From: Globodera rostochiensis
Taxonomy: Eukaryota; Nematoda; Chromadorea; Rhabditida; Heteroderidae
Direction: 5' to 3'
DNA: 64,000 nucleotides
Assembly (NCBI GenBank): GCA_018350325.1
Contig: JAEVLN010000001.1
Coordinates: 3,625,254-3,689,253, forward strand
Made by a program: the position numbers and the translations under genes. This document shows positions 1 through 15,200 of this stretch, one piece after another. Every line of letters starts with the position of its first letter. The first letter of the stretch is position 1. The notes beneath the pieces are model-generated. The model was not told the DNA's origin, did not search any database, and was given only the letters and a program-made list of their open reading frames with translations.

Positions 1-208
1 ACATTTCCACAACTTGAATTCACTTTTCAAAGTGAAATTTGCATTTTGTTAGATATTGCGATCAGAAAAATTCAAAGCAAAAATAATTTTTGATTTTCCG
101 ATTGGACTAGACGAGTTGAGAGTTTGCCAGCAGACGGGCGGGTGGCCGGCCGGCCCTACAGAGACTCCAACAGACTCTTAAATAAACTCTCAAATATTAA
201 TTAGGTAA

Positions 209-3200
209 TTAACACCCCCCCCCCCCCCGGACGCCCGCCTGATTCATTTCGTGCATTCGCTGTCCCAACTCTCTCAAAGCGTTTTGATTCTGTCGGATTT
301 GCTCTTCAAGATCGCGAAGGTCAAAGTGTTCACTGTCCCCGGTGCTGTCCTCTTTCAAGGAAATTGCCTTCAAAAATTGGTTTAAACAATTCAAATCAAA
401 ATATAAAAATGCCTGCATCCGCGGAAACCAATCCAAATTGCGTTCCTGTTTAAATGTTTTTACGTTTTCAATTTCCCTAACAAATAAGCTGCTGCTTTAC
501 CTTCACACATTTGGCCACGTAACTTTCAGGCCCAGTGAATTCAGTCTCGTCTTTGACCTGCAACCAGACGATGAAGTGCAAATAGTGCCTATAAAAAGGT
601 CAATTCAATGTCTTATTGCCTTAGGACAATATGTCAAAAAAGGAATCCAATTTAATTTGGCTTAACATTGGCACTTTGATGGCTTTTACCAAAGATTGTG
701 TTCCCGCTCGCTGTGTTCCTCAAAAGTGACCGATTTGTTGTCGAAACGGCTCCTTTCCAAGCCGCAGATGAAACAATTGTTGCGCAACACAAACTCGCGC
801 TCGTTCTTCTCGGCACGTAAATCACCAAAAGTGTCGATGATCACGCCGAATATCAGGTTGAGTACGATGATGATCAACACGATGTAGAAGGTCATGTCGT
901 ACAGAATGCGCCAAATGAAGTACGGCTCCTGGACAGAGAATCTTTTTTGGATGAGTTGGCTCTCCCAAAATAAATCAAATTTTAAGTAATGGCTTCAAAT
1001 CACAAATCCCACTCACGTGAGGGCCCACACTGCGCAGAACGTCTCCAATGCCGCCTCCGTTTCGGAGTCCTGGAATAAAATATTTAAGAATATTTAAGAA
1101 AGTTTGTTGGCCCTCCCCGTCATTGGCCCACCCACCCCAATTGAGCGTGGTCAGAATGCACATTAAGAGCGTGTCGCAGGAAGGAATCTTCAGCTCCTCC
1201 TCCTCGTCCTCCTCGTCCTCCGGGTACTTTTTGTCTCTGTTCCGTTTGTCGCTTTCTCTGTCGTCACATTGTCCCGCAACTTCGCCGCCGCCGTCTCCGT
1301 CTCTCTGCTGGTTAAATTCGCATGGAACTCTGCTGGGGGACGGGGAGTTCGGGTCGTCCAAATGAGCCTTGTTCAGTTTGTGCACTTCCAAGCGAAAGTC
1401 TGCAGGGAATGAGAGGAGTTGAAGCAATTGGAAGAATGGGGGGGGGCACCTCGCTGGAAGAACAGGTAGCCAATGATGGAGAAGTGGTAGACCAGGATCA
1501 GGGCCAGCAAGCCGGTCAGAATGATGGACTGCCAGTTGCGCGTCACGGATCGGATCACATTGCGCAGTGTGTCCTCGCTGGCCACAACATCAAACAGCTA
1601 ACAACGGCATTGAAACAGTTCCCGGCATTTATTGATTTTTAATGTTTAACCAGGAATGCATAAATGAACGGATGGACCACCAATCCGAGCAAACAGCACA
1701 GCAAATAGCCGCTATGGTAGAGTATTGTCGAGTCCATCAGCAAATCACGCCAATTGCGCTCGGCAAAGCCGCGATTACCGGCATAACTGGCAATGTGCAC
1801 GCATTTATTGACCAACTTAACGACCGAAACATTTTAAACTTTACGCTAATCGAAGCGCAAAACATTGGACAAAAAAGACCTGAAAAAGGCCGAGAAAATA
1901 CAAAGCGGACAAAAGTCCGAACAGAGCGATTAGAAGCAGCGTGGAGCTGACCATTAAGGCAAAAATGCCAAGTTGTGAGGAGCGAGAAAGGCCAAGGCAC
2001 TGCCTGAAGGGAGGGGGGAGTCGGGAATGGCACCAAAGGGGACGGAGGAGCCGCTTCCGTCCCGCCGAGTGTCGAATCGTCAAGTTCCTTTTATCCTAAC
2101 CGAATTCAGCTTGAAGCATACCAAATGATAGCTAACATTCTGTAGAAGCTATCTTCAAGCAAACCTCAAAAAGAATTAAAACTCAGAAATCTTTCATTTA
2201 GTAAAATGTTCGATCAAATCCGTTTAGCTTGAAGGAAGTTATAAAACTTTCGACAACATTCGGACCGGCGGTAGCCGGAGGACCAACCAATCGGCGGAGG
2301 AGTTGCCGGAGGACGAGGAGGCGGGGGTGGAGCAGTACAGCTGGAGGAGGGCGGCCACAACGGACAAATAAAGGAAAGGGTTGCCGGGAGAAAGTGCAAC
2401 TGAAGAGAGAGGAGGGCATAAATTTAAGTTTATGGCATTTTAGGACAAAAGTCTCGACGGGGGAGGGCTAATCTCGTGAGAATGACAGCCAACAAACTTA
2501 CGAGGACGAGTCGCTGTGTCTTTGTGATCAAAGGGATATGCAACAGCGAGGATCAGATTGACCAAAACAGCCAAAAAGAAGCCCATTCGGCCCCACAGGG
2601 GCAAACGCCTTGTGCACGCACTCAGCCAAAGCCGATCTAAGCAATTTTATGGCATAAAAATGAATATAAAGATTCGATGCGTCTCTTAAAAGTCAATATT
2701 TTCAACAAAAAACCCTAAGGGTTAATTCAACCCATTTAAAAAGTTCTTATTATTTTTTAATTCGTTTTCATTTTATTTACCCTGCAATTTCCGCTGCCAT
2801 TTCATCTCCTCGTAAAGCAAAGGCCATCGTTCGAAAAAGCCGGTCACTTTTGACCCCTGCGCGTCCTTCTCCGTATTCACGAACACGGCCTCTTTGGTCT
2901 CCGAGGTAAGAAAAGCGCAAATTTTGTGAATCGGAAAGATGACGCGTTCCATTTTACGGTCCGCCCGAACGATCTTCGAAGGTTTCCAAGACGTATTCGG
3001 AACATGTCATTGAACCACCTCAATTTGGCCGGTATGCGTCCGGTAGAAGGTCAATGCCTCCCGCGTGTTCTCGTCCTGTGCCTTCTCCGGCCTTAGCAGT
3101 GAGTCCAACTCCCCACTGTGCCGGGCCAATTGGTGTGCCAAAATGTAAATGTTGTGGCCAACCTGAAGACCAACCACCATCTCCTCTTATGATTCAAATT

Positions 3201-6200
3201 TGCCGAACCTCCCGTGGATCGGCCAAAGTTCCAATGGCGAAATTTGTTTGCTGAGACGTCGGAGAGACAATTTGTGAGTTTTGCAAGCGCTTTTGGGGGA
3301 TAGCATATTTTGTGCCGATAAATGGCACTTTTGCCGCAATTCTCCGCCAAAATGTGCCGTCGCCCTCTCTCCCTTTTTCGTCCTCCTTCGGCTTCAAGTC
3401 GTTCTGCTTCACATTTTGTTCGAGCAGTAACTTCTGTCGCATGCGAAACAATTCGAAGTTCTGCGAAGTCGGCATGCAATATGCCTGAGAGATGGCCTTC
3501 AGCAGTTGCGTGCCGCCCCCGTTTATGTGCCCCATATTGCGCAACACTCTGTCCGCATTCACCGAATCGTGCCGGGACTCCATAATGGCGAGAAGGAGCT
3601 ATTCAGAAGGGCGAGACATTTTATATTAACGGTAATTTGATAAAAATTAAAAAAACATTGAAATCCTTTTTAAGGCAAAAGTCTGGCTAATGTTTTCATT
3701 TAAAACTGACCTTGCTGGCATTGCTCTGAAATGGAATTATATTTAAATGAATGATTAAATGTTGGTTGATGGTCAGCCCCACCTTTATTTCAAGCGCCAA
3801 TTCCATACGATGGTCGGCAAGTGGTCGAATGTCGTTGAGTACCTTTGAAGTTGGGGGGTTGGCTTTTGAGGAAAAGCCTATTTTTGACCGTCAACTCTAC
3901 TAATGTAAAAGCTGGACGCACCAGAGAGATGATGATGTCCAAGCCGTCAGATTCGTGCATTGCCATTGCATTTTGATTTTCATGGCAAGGGCCTTGGCAG
4001 AATTCGGTCAGAGTGATCAGAGTTTGGTTGATCAGAGAGACATCTTTGGCATTTTAATGTAAATCAAAAAGAACCATCCAAACTCACTGTGAACGCCGAT
4101 TTCAGCAAAAACGCCCAAACTGCCTTTGGTGCTGCCACAAATTGTGTCCAAAAAGGTCAGAGTCTCTGAGACCTAAAAATGAATTCATTTGCAAATGATT
4201 GTTCCGTCCGCTTGCACTGACCAAATTGAAGTCCGGTTTGCCCTTTTGAGTCCTCAGAAAGTTTTGCAGGAGGGAATTGTGGTTTTCGCAAAGCAGCTGA
4301 AGAAATCGAAGGATGGGCTCCACAATGGCAACTTCGGCCGGAGGGCATTCCCACAAACTTAAAAATGCATCCGCCGCCTTTCTTCACGCCGGCCCCTTCT
4401 GAACTCACTCATCTTCCTCGTCCATGAACGTGCCGCCATGCTGCTGTTGCTGAACCTCCTCCGCGCCTTCCTCTTGCTGATCGCCCTCCCGGATCAACGG
4501 AACGCTCATTGTCGTCGGCGCCGACTTCATTTCGTCCCCCTCGACGCGCTGTTTCCCCCCGACTTCTCTGAATTTTATGCTGGCCAGACTGACACGTCGA
4601 AGGGCGGAATGGCCAAATCCGGAGGGCGCAGTCAATGGGGTAACAGCAGCGGAGGCTGGGCAATTAACAAACATTACTCAGTGAGTGGAAGGAACGATCG
4701 ACGGCACTTACAACGACGGCTGACAACAGTGGACAGAACTGGAAGTTTGGTTGTTTGTTATAACAGTGCCGTGACCTAACACTTACCAGGCCGGGATCGT
4801 GCCAATGAGCCACAGATCATGTCCGCTTTGATCCTATTTTGTGCCGCTTGCATTTTCAGAAGCAACGTTTTGAAGAAGCGGGCGGATAACTTTCGCTCCT
4901 GAAGCCGTTGGTAGAAGCTCATTTGGACCTAAATATTTAATTGGTTTTCATATTGGAATCTTTTTGCTTTACCTGTTCATTCCCTCCGTGGAGCATTGCT
5001 TTTGCCAATTGAATTGTCTTCAAGAAAATGTCGTAGGACGGGTCCAACACGACCAGGTCGACTACCAAGTCCACGGCCTTAGCATTGCATAATTTGCACT
5101 GAATCTCATAAAGGCTGGTCTCCTTCAGAGGTTTCAGCTCCGTGTCGAAAAGGCATTCATCGGCTGACGACCCTGCGGGGCCTAAAGCATTTCGAGATTG
5201 GGCAGGCCTAATTTGTAAAAAGACTTTTTCAAAATATCCAACGAAAGTCCAAACAATTTACCGGAACAATCACTTTTCGAAAGTTCTTCGCTTTCGTTGC
5301 CATTCCCTTGCACAGATCCGGCGCCAAAATAGCGCAGCAACAAATCCCGACGGACGGAAGTGCCCTAATACGAGAAAATGCCCGAAGAATGATAATTAAC
5401 TTAAAAGAAAGAAAGAAAAAAACAGAAAAAGAATTGGAGGACAGAAAGAAGGCAAAAACAGAAAAGAAAGCACTCACCAAACGGAGAGAATTCGGAAATT
5501 TGACGAAACTGAACTGAAAAGACTGGGGGAAACCATAAAATGAGGGAGGTCAAGTCGAAGGAATTGGAAAGGAAAGTGCCCATTTTATGAAAGTTCTGCT
5601 GGAGGAAGCGATGGATCGACATAACAAACAGTCAAATTAGCCCCCCCCCCCCGGGGGGGGGGGGGGGGATGGGGGGGGGTATAACAACCCCCCGGGGGGA
5701 TTGGCGGGTTATGAATGACAACCCCCGGGGGGATGGGGGGGGGGGGTATAACAACCCCCGGGGGGATGGGGGGGTATACCAACCTGATCGCCGTACAGGT
5801 GAAGTCTGGAAGTGGAGGCCATTTTGCAAAGCGTCATCAGAACGCGTCCACACAGCTCCTCCTGCTTGGCTTCAAGGAGGAGGAGTTTGCAGTGCTGGAT
5901 CAGTCTGATGGGAGAGAAGCGATAGGAAACAAAGCAAAAATCATTAAATTAAAATAACAAATAATTTAGTCCGATTATTGTAAATGCTTTTCCTTTTTAA
6001 AATTAACTTTTCCTCTCACTTTGCCCTCACACCCTCGCCTTCGCACAGAAACTTGCGTTGGCTCTGCTGGCTTTTGCCCCCAAAAGCACAAAAAAGCTTT
6101 TCGGGGAAGTGAAGGACGTCGACGAGGACAGAGCACTCGGCACTTTGGAGGGGACGGAGGAATTGGCACAGTTCGGACACCAGCAGCTGGAAGCAGCAGA

Positions 6201-9200
6201 CCACGTTAGTCGGCGCGCCGCCGAAAGGGTAACAATAAGACGAGGACGAACCCTCGGGACGATTGGCACGAACACTTTGCTGATTACGCTGAATAATAAG
6301 CGACTAAGGTGATTAAATGGGGGCAGACATAATTAGGATAAAGCAATTAATGTTTTTGTTTCTTTTAATAGCCAAAAATTACATCGATTCACTCATTTTA
6401 ATGCCGAAACTCTCTCTCTCTGTTCGTTACTTTGATAAAACACGCGGAAAACGCTGCCGACTGCCATCGTTGGCGCGGTGTCAGTGCACGCAACCCGCCG
6501 CCGCCGACTGAACCCCCCGCGGCCCCCACACTTTGTGGAACTCCCAAATTGTTCATTGTCGGGAAAATTCCACATTCGCTAGCTGAATTTACAAAAGTAA
6601 AATGGAAGGACGAAATGAATGGCATTCGAGACTCTTGGCTCTCGAGTCAAGGTAACTTTATTTCAAGCTCGAGTTTGGAGTACTTCAAGCTCGAGCGTCA
6701 TGAATAAATGATTCCTCCGCACCAAATTTGGCCAGTCTTTTCGCGCACTCCACAATGCGATACCAGTTCTTGGAGCAGTTCGAGTGGCGGCGGCCCCTCA
6801 GCACGCCGTTCTGCAACTCGCTCAGCCGTTGCATTATGCTCGCAAAGCGTTTTTGTTGCTGCTGAAAGGGAAACAGTTGGCTTTATGAATTTGTGGCATT
6901 TACTCAATGCTCTGGAAGGGAGGATTGGACTTTATGAAATACTCCCGTCATATTTAATGCTTTCATTTTTGTTTAAATGGAGGTGAGCAACGACGGATGC
7001 CGGCCGGCCGACTTCCAACCGACTGACTCGGATGTCCATGTGTGCCGGGTGTCCATAGGAGGCGGGCTCGAACACGCGGACCAACACTTCGGTGACCGTC
7101 TCGCAGACGTAGCGCTCCAGCGCAATGATCTCCGGCCCGAACTTAGGCTGATAGTCCATTTGACGCAGTCGCGTGCTCAGTTTGCCCATGTCGCCGATGG
7201 CATCTTCCAAAATGGCATCCAAATACTCGCCGTTGCTGGCGTCCTTCAGCTCGATGTCAGTGTCAATGTAACAGTGCAGCAGAAACTGCAGGTAAGCGAC
7301 CTAAACAGCGGACGAATCGGGACGGACGGTCGGAGGTAATTATAAAGTAATTAGTATTCGTTAATTGCATTCGCTCACCTTCACCTCCACGATGCACTCC
7401 CTGCTGGTCATCACCCTAATTTGTATAGTTTTGTTTTGCATTAATATAATCAAATCGGTCTCCGCGCCACCTCACGATGTGATCCATCGGCAAAAAGGAG
7501 GCGCACTTTAACTCTGTCGCTTCGTTTTTGCCTTTGGTGCACATGGCCATCAGTTTGACCAATTCGATGTGGTAACGCAGCGGGTGGGCGGCGTCCAAAT
7601 CGGTTAGACTGCAGTTGCGCATCATTTCGATCAGTTGCTCAAAAGAGGCGCTGTCCACGTACAGCTGACGCACATCGTCCGACACTTTGCCAATCTGCGG
7701 GGGTTTGGGGTCCGATTAATGGACGGCTTTTCCAAAAGTGCGTCCGACCTCCTCGACCACTTTGATCTGGCACTCGTTCAGTCCCTTCTCGCAAGAGCTC
7801 ACTATCACTTGCAGCAGCTCCAGGAAGACAGCGTTGCGCTGCTTCTGCTCAATCAGTCCGACAATGTGCGCAATTAGCTGCTCGGACACATTCTCACACA
7901 GTTCCGCATTATTGCGGTAAATGGCCACAATTGTGGCACAGTCCTCTGCCTAATTAGTTGGCAAAAGCATTAAATACTCAAAATGTGCTGCTTCCTACTG
8001 TGTCAATGCCAAGCATCTTTCCGCCCTCTTTGACCGCCCCCGCGGCGTCCGTTGTGCCGCCTTCCGCGGTCACAATTCGTGCCGCCAGCCTTGCCTGATT
8101 TTCACGATTATTGCGACAAAAGCTGCGCAAGAATTCGTGGCTTAACTAATTTGTAAAAAAATGGAATTGCAGCAAAAAATGTTTAACTTTCATACTCTAA
8201 TCAGACGAGGCATTTCCTTGTCATTTTTCTAAAAAATGCCAAGTTTGGAAGGAATAAATGTTGCTCAAAAATGGCACTTTGTCGTAAGGAATGGAGAGGA
8301 ACTCGAGCACAATCTCATAAACTCGCATATTACGCAACAATTGCTGGTTCATCGGGTCATTTTTGGGCCCCTCGAAGCACAGATTCTTCATCCGGAACAA
8401 AATCTGCAAATTCGTTGTAATGGCATTCATTTGGTTAAATGTTTCCTCCCCAAACCTCTCGGACTATCAAATACGACGCCAACGGCGTTTTGTCCATCAG
8501 TTCCTGCAACGCCGCGCCCAACTCCGTTTTGTCGACGCTGTTGGCCAGCAGTGCCACCGAATGTGCCACTTTCGATGCCAATTTGGTGTATTGGTGCTGC
8601 ACAAATTGCTGTACATTTCCGACGCCCTCCGACGGTCCGTCGCCAATGCTAAACAGCGCCAGGTCGCCCGGGCCCCCTCTGCTGCTGTTGCTGGCCGTGG
8701 AGCCCTTTCCGCGTCTGCTGCCCCCCGCCATCCCCAAAAGAGTCCGCCGTCGCCGTGCCGTCGCCGACTCCAACGGCGCCGTTGGCTCCGTTGGGGACGG
8801 CATTACCGCTGAGGCGCCGCTCCCGTCAAGCAATACGCCCGCAGCAGCCAATTCGGCAGCCACTTGGCTGTGAAGGTCCACAGGTGGCAGATCGGCACTG
8901 AAAATTGGAGTCCGAGATTTTGGACAACTTTCGAGATTGAAATTGCCTCAAACATTGATCAATCGATTGGACATTAATGGAGTTAATGGGCAACTCACTT
9001 CGGGAACGAAAGGTCGTCACCACTTATGCTGCGCGACCTGTCCTGACTTGGGTTGGACGGAGACGAACAGTCGGTGGCAGCGCCATTTCCCAACCCGCCA
9101 AAACGATGGTGGACCCAAAGTTCACTTTTCTCGGTCAAACTTTTAAGAACGAAAAGGTCCCGATCGATTTGATGGTAATTCTAAAAGATTCTGTCCGATT

Positions 9201-12200
9201 AAAATGCAAAAGCAAAAAGAAAGCAAAAAAAAGACCTGCACTTCCTTATTCGACACCAACAATTGCACCTTTCATGAAAATAAAAGCCGATTAGAGGACA
9301 TTTTATGGCTCATCTGCAGAACCTGTCCCATGTCCTCGACCAATTCTTGGAATTGGGTAAAGTGTCGGAAGAGCATTTGCAGCGAAAGGCTGGTCAACGG
9401 CGCGAAGTCGCTCATGGTCATCTGAAGGAGGATGCGCAGCAGCTGTTGCCCGTGTTCTTTGTCCAAGTCCAGCTCGTTGTCTCCGTTTCTCCATCGGAAA
9501 ACGATTCGGCACATTTGCTGGATCAATTCTTCGCTGATGTCCGGTGCTGCAACGGACAGTTCGCCGTTCTCGTTACACTGAAAATTGCGCTTGAAGAAGG
9601 AGAGCGCTGTCGTAATGCGGAAGTCACGACGGATGTCCATGATGAATTGGAGAAGTTCAGCCACTATCAGCTTGGTCTGCAGCAGCATCTCCCGGCTTAA
9701 CTTCGCATTAGCCATTCTCTCTGCCGCTTCGACCTCGGCACGGTCGTCTTTGTTGGTGGAGGTGCGTTTCAACAGCGGGTGGTGAGTCGAAATTGACAGG
9801 GAAGGCAAAGGCGGGGGCGGGGGGTCGGAGGCCGTCGATGACCGCTCGTCCGGTTGCTGGCTGAACTTCTTTGTGAGCTGTCTGATCAGCTTGGAGTGCG
9901 TCTTCGCTCGATCGGTCTTTTGGTCTAAACAGCTAACTTTGTCCTCGCTTAAAGCATTTAAAAGCATTCAATCGATCGCCCCTTACAAAACAAATGTAAA
10001 TAAAACTCACTGGTAGACCGCTGATCCCTGCCAGAACAGCTGTCGACAATGATCAACAAATTCTGTGACAACTTCAGCAATTCCTGGAAGTCGTAGAAGC
10101 CAAAATGTGCCAATGCCTGAGGGATTTCGAAAGTTCGTCGGCCAAATTTCGGGAAATGTTCGAGACTTGCCTTGGCCAAATTTACAATTTCAAAAGTCAG
10201 TCGGTTTTCGTGAGCATTCTCGGCTTTGTCTTTCAGCACAGCCTCACCGGCTCGTGCCCTGCGGCGGATTCCGGCCAAATATTCGTCGACCATTTTCAGA
10301 ATTCGATGGGAAAATTCTTCAAATTCCGGTCTGTCCCGGGCGCCTTCTCCGTAATTCTCGGCTGCGGAAATAAAACTAAAGAAGCGGGAAATAGTTTAAT
10401 AATATGCAAATTCAACTAAACTTTTTGACATTTACATCAAAGGGAATGTCGCGCCAAAGGCGCGCGTGACGGACTGCGGGGACGGGCGATCCCCTGAAGG
10501 GATTTGGCAAATATTCAATCAGAATTTTGATCAAAACATCCAAAACATAAAAAGGCCCTAAATTAACGCAGACCGAATGACGTGCAGATGAAGCATCAGC
10601 CGAGTGAAAGAGGCCCCTGCAAAGTTCGGTTAAGCGGTCATAATGCCAAGCTTTGCGTAATGCTATAAAAACGCACGGATGTCGAACGGAAGCCGAGGGT
10701 CGGACATGCATCTGAACGAAGCAAATTATGGCACAAAGGGAACGTGGCACAACTGGAGGACGAGGTCCACTGGCAATTCGCGGCTAAAGTTCAGCAGTTT
10801 TCGTTCTGGCGGAGGGTCAATGGCCAAATATTGTTGGTCCTGGCACATCTAAATGCGAAAATAAGAAAAAGCCTAAAGGTGGAGTGACCTGTGCAAGCAG
10901 TTCAAGTTGATGCCGGTAATAGTCGATCATCTCCCTGTCCTCCTCTCTGACGGACTCGGCACATGCCACCAAACAGCGACAGTTTGCACCGGCGTAATTC
11001 CAACAGATGGACACATCGAATTTGCGCTAACAAATAAAAGAGTAAAATTGAAATTAAAATCAAAGAAAATAAAATTATTTTGTTTGTTTACGCCAAATGT
11101 CACTTTGTCGTTCGCATTTGCGAGCGGCTTCATCAACGTCCTCATAAAAATGTCGCGATTTCTTTCACTGTAAATTAACTCGCTTTAGAAAATTAATTAT
11201 TTTAATAATTTAATTTATTTTGAATAAAACTAACAAAGTCATTTGATTTTGTTTGTTTTTTGAGCTTCGTTTTGCAACGATTACCTGAGGACGCTGTTGC
11301 AGATCAGTTCCTGAATCTTTTTGTTTGCCTCCCCTCGGCACATGCACAAGTCGGCCAAATACGTCAGAAAACGGCCGCAACGGTTGTTCCGCTGAGTTTG
11401 TAGTTCAAGACGTACTTCCACTCATTTATTGACAAATACCCCCCCCCCCCTCCTTTGTAGTTCAAGACGTACTTCCACTCAATACCCCCCCCCCTTTTGT
11501 GTAAGCACTGTCCTCCCTCCCCTCTGATACCACCAACTCCACAAATCGTTCCACGTGCGGCGTCTTCACGTACTTCTCCAACAATTTCGGGTTGTTATGC
11601 AGCACAGCGGTCATTGTGTCTTCGGCGAGCAGGTTGAAGCCGATTTGTTCCTGTATTTGATCGAACTTTTCCGCGAGAAACTCCTTAAGGGATTGGATGG
11701 CTGCTGAATGAATGAATTGGCGATTAATTCCGTTGCTTTTGCCTGATTTTTTCGATAGCCATTTTGGGAGCAGCGAAGAAGAGAGTAACAAAGCTGTGAA
11801 ATTGAGTGAATAAGCGAAGGGAAAGTCGGCACGATTACTTGAAACATGCGACGGAAGCAAAGATTCCGCGGCTCCGTCAGCTCCTGCGGCGATGCCAAAA
11901 GGGGCTGCACTTCGCCAGAACCTTGCCTGAGGGAAGTGACGCATTTGTTTGGGCCTTAGGCCTTTCCCTGACACTCTCTGGCTATCGGAGGCTCCCGAAA
12001 TTTTGAATTCTTTTTCTGAAAGGGTTTCGATCCGATTTAAATTTTGGGTGGGCTGGGATTCTCTTCTACAACTCGAAGTAACGACTGATTGAACGTTCGT
12101 TCTGAACTTGCCTCGGCATGAAGGGCGCTTTGAGCAGAGCGAACACCTTTATTATGGAGTGAACGATTTGGACATAAGCGCATGGCCAAGTCGGTTGATG

Positions 12201-15200
12201 TGCCAACCTGTGCAAGTACTCCTTGCTCACGAAGCAATTTTTGTCGATCCCGAATCGGAGTGAAGTTGACAATGCGCAAAGGGTCCGCCAGGTGATTTGT
12301 AGAATTGGTGACGAAGTAAATGGCGTCCGCCAGAAGTTGGGTGGTTGAACTAAGATGGCGACGAAATGTGAGGGAATGTGCCGTCCGGTGTTTACATTTT
12401 AAAGTGCCAACTCCGACCCCCCCCCCATTTATTGTAAGAGTGCCAACTCCCAACCCCCTCCCCCCCCCCCCAAAAAAAGTGCCCTTCCCTCCGCCCGTCC
12501 CCCACTTGATGGCCTCCTTTCCCACGCTGCGTCCACTCCTGATTAAATCCACGAATTGTAACAGTGCCCGACACGCATCGTTGGCGAAGTCCAGGTCGCG
12601 CACTTCGTTGGGTGGCACCGGCAACATGGCGAACGCTTCTTTGTCGACTTTGTGCCCTTCGCAGACGACCTTCACCCAGCCCTTCTCGTTTTTGCCCGAA
12701 TAGTACAAATTGCTGCTGTTTTGAGGATTGGTGGTGTGCACCCAACAGCCCGTCTGAAGCAAAAAGCCTTTTTTATTCATTTTTTCAAAACATTTTACCA
12801 CCTTTGAATGCTGTAGCCTTACTGATGAGAAGAAATAAATTAATTTAAAAAAACTAAATTTGCCAAAATTACCGAACGTGTCGATGAGCACTCGAGACTC
12901 TTTCTGAAAGATTGGCAACATCAGTCAACACGGGTCAACGCAAAGGCAATGCACACACCGTACTGCACTTAGCGCAAGGGTCCAATGTAAAGAGCAAATC
13001 CTCGTCCCGAATTGGATCCTCCGAATGTTTGGGGACCAAAACGAAAGTGTCCGAGTCGTGCTGATACGTCTCGGAGTTGGGCACCTGGAAATGGACAGCC
13101 GAAGCCGACGGACTGTAGAATGAGGACAGCCTTAAAATTGTAATAAGACGAATGTCTGTTGTCCCCAATCGTCGATTTACGGTCTCCGATTTTCCGGGTC
13201 TTTTCGCTCCTCCGAAATGGGCACCACGGCCAAGTACTGATCAGTGGCCAAATGTTTAAAGCGAATGTACCTAAAGGCGGGCGAATCGATCGATGCCAAC
13301 CCCAATTTGGTAATCAACAAAAATAAACCTTCGCCATGTGGCAGCCCCTCCCCTTAGGGCCATTTCCTTGCTGTGATGGACCTTTAGGGGAAACACACAA
13401 TTTGAAGCAGTTAAGTAACGAAGCGCCAGAATTTGAATATTTTGCCTGAACTTCCCATAACGCCTTTGATGAAGTGGCGTCCGTTGCCGACGGGCGATTT
13501 GTCAGACGGAGAAACACCTGACGAAAAAGAGTTAATCGGCATGTTCATTTGCAAATTATCACTTGCCCTATCCTTTTGGCTTCGCGGCTCATTATCCAGC
13601 GTCAGAAAGGTTTGCTGATCAGCGTGGAAGAGACGAATTACATCGCCCTTCGATTGATGATAATTACTCAACCGAATTGGGTAATTAAACTGACTGATTT
13701 GAAGTGTTCCGGTCGGTTCTCGTCAAACTGAAGGTACACGTGCACCTGCGGGGATTGAGTGATTCGTTTGAGTCCCTTCCGTCCTTTTCCCTATTTTCAT
13801 TCTCCAACCCCCCTGAGGGGATATTTCATCTCCAACCCCCTTGAGGGGGTATTTCATCTCCAACCCCCTTGAGGGGATATTTTCATTCTACATGCCCCCT
13901 GAGGGGATATTTTCATTCTACATGCCCCCTGAGGGGATATTTTCATTCTACATGCCCCCTGAGGGGATATTTTCATTCTACATGCCCCTGAGGGGATATT
14001 TTCATTTCCAACCCCCCTGAGGGGCTACCTGCCACTCTGTCTGCTCATTAAGACAGTTCACTTCCCACGCCTCCTTGTGGTCGGATAGGCGCTGGCTGGA
14101 GAGGTGCAGTTGCAGCTGAAGTTTCGGCCCTTGATGCGCACTTCCAACGCCCATCAAAGTGGAGCTGATGTACGGCACTAGACAGATGCGCTCACCAGAT
14201 AATACCTGACAATTGGGATTTTTTGGGATTTGGGGGGGGGGGGCTCCGAACAGAGAGAGAGGCAAAATCGGACAAAAAAGACTTAATTTGACGCACAAAT
14301 GTCATTTAGATTTTTCTTTATGCATGCCGATGTATGGCTTTTCCTTTGTATGACGCGTTTCCCCTCTGCCCGCTCACATTGTCCCCGATGGACAAATGTT
14401 TGTACACAATGTCAACGCAAAACCAGGAGCCCTCGTTGCCCATTCTGTCCAAATATACGCGCATCGCATTTCGCTCCTGACGAGCCGGTGAATTCTTTTG
14501 CATCGTCACGAACTTGTTGGATTTGACGTGCAGAAGCTGACGGAAGATGGAGCATTTCGAGAAAGAAGAAAGTAATAGATGAAAGAACCTGGATGGAAGA
14601 GCCGTACTGAAAGGGAAGAATATGAGGGGAAGTCACTTTCGACCTGCCGATCAGTTCACCGACCTGCACCACACTGCCCAGCATTTTGCTGTACTCCAGT
14701 TCGTTCTGTTCCCGCTCCTTCTCCGCGGCCACCTTCAGCTTCTCCAGCATTTCCTCGTCCACCGCTTCGCCCAGCCGTGCCTTCTTCTGCTCGGCCCAAT
14801 ATTGTTTCTGTGCCGCGTAGCGATTCACCGAACAAATGCGAAACAGGCAGTCTTTTTGGAAGCAATTTATGCGAATTAAAGTACAAATTTCACCTCGAAA
14901 TGTATTCGGTGGGGACTGAATTGTCCCTTTGCCCTCCTCCACAACACAGCGATCGTCCACCAATCTGTGCAAATTGAATTTTGACGAGACAAACAGTACG
15001 GTATTAATGCGACAGACACTCTCTGTAATCGTACCCCAATGTGGAGAAGAATCCCTGGTGGTTTCTGTGACTGCGCGAGTTGACAGCGTACAGGGAGATG
15101 ACGTCACCGATGCGCAAATGACTGCTAGTGAAAGCGTCGGTAATGGAGGGATTGCTGCAGGCGAAAGAGGAACGGAGACGGACAAGTCGATGGTCCGCCG

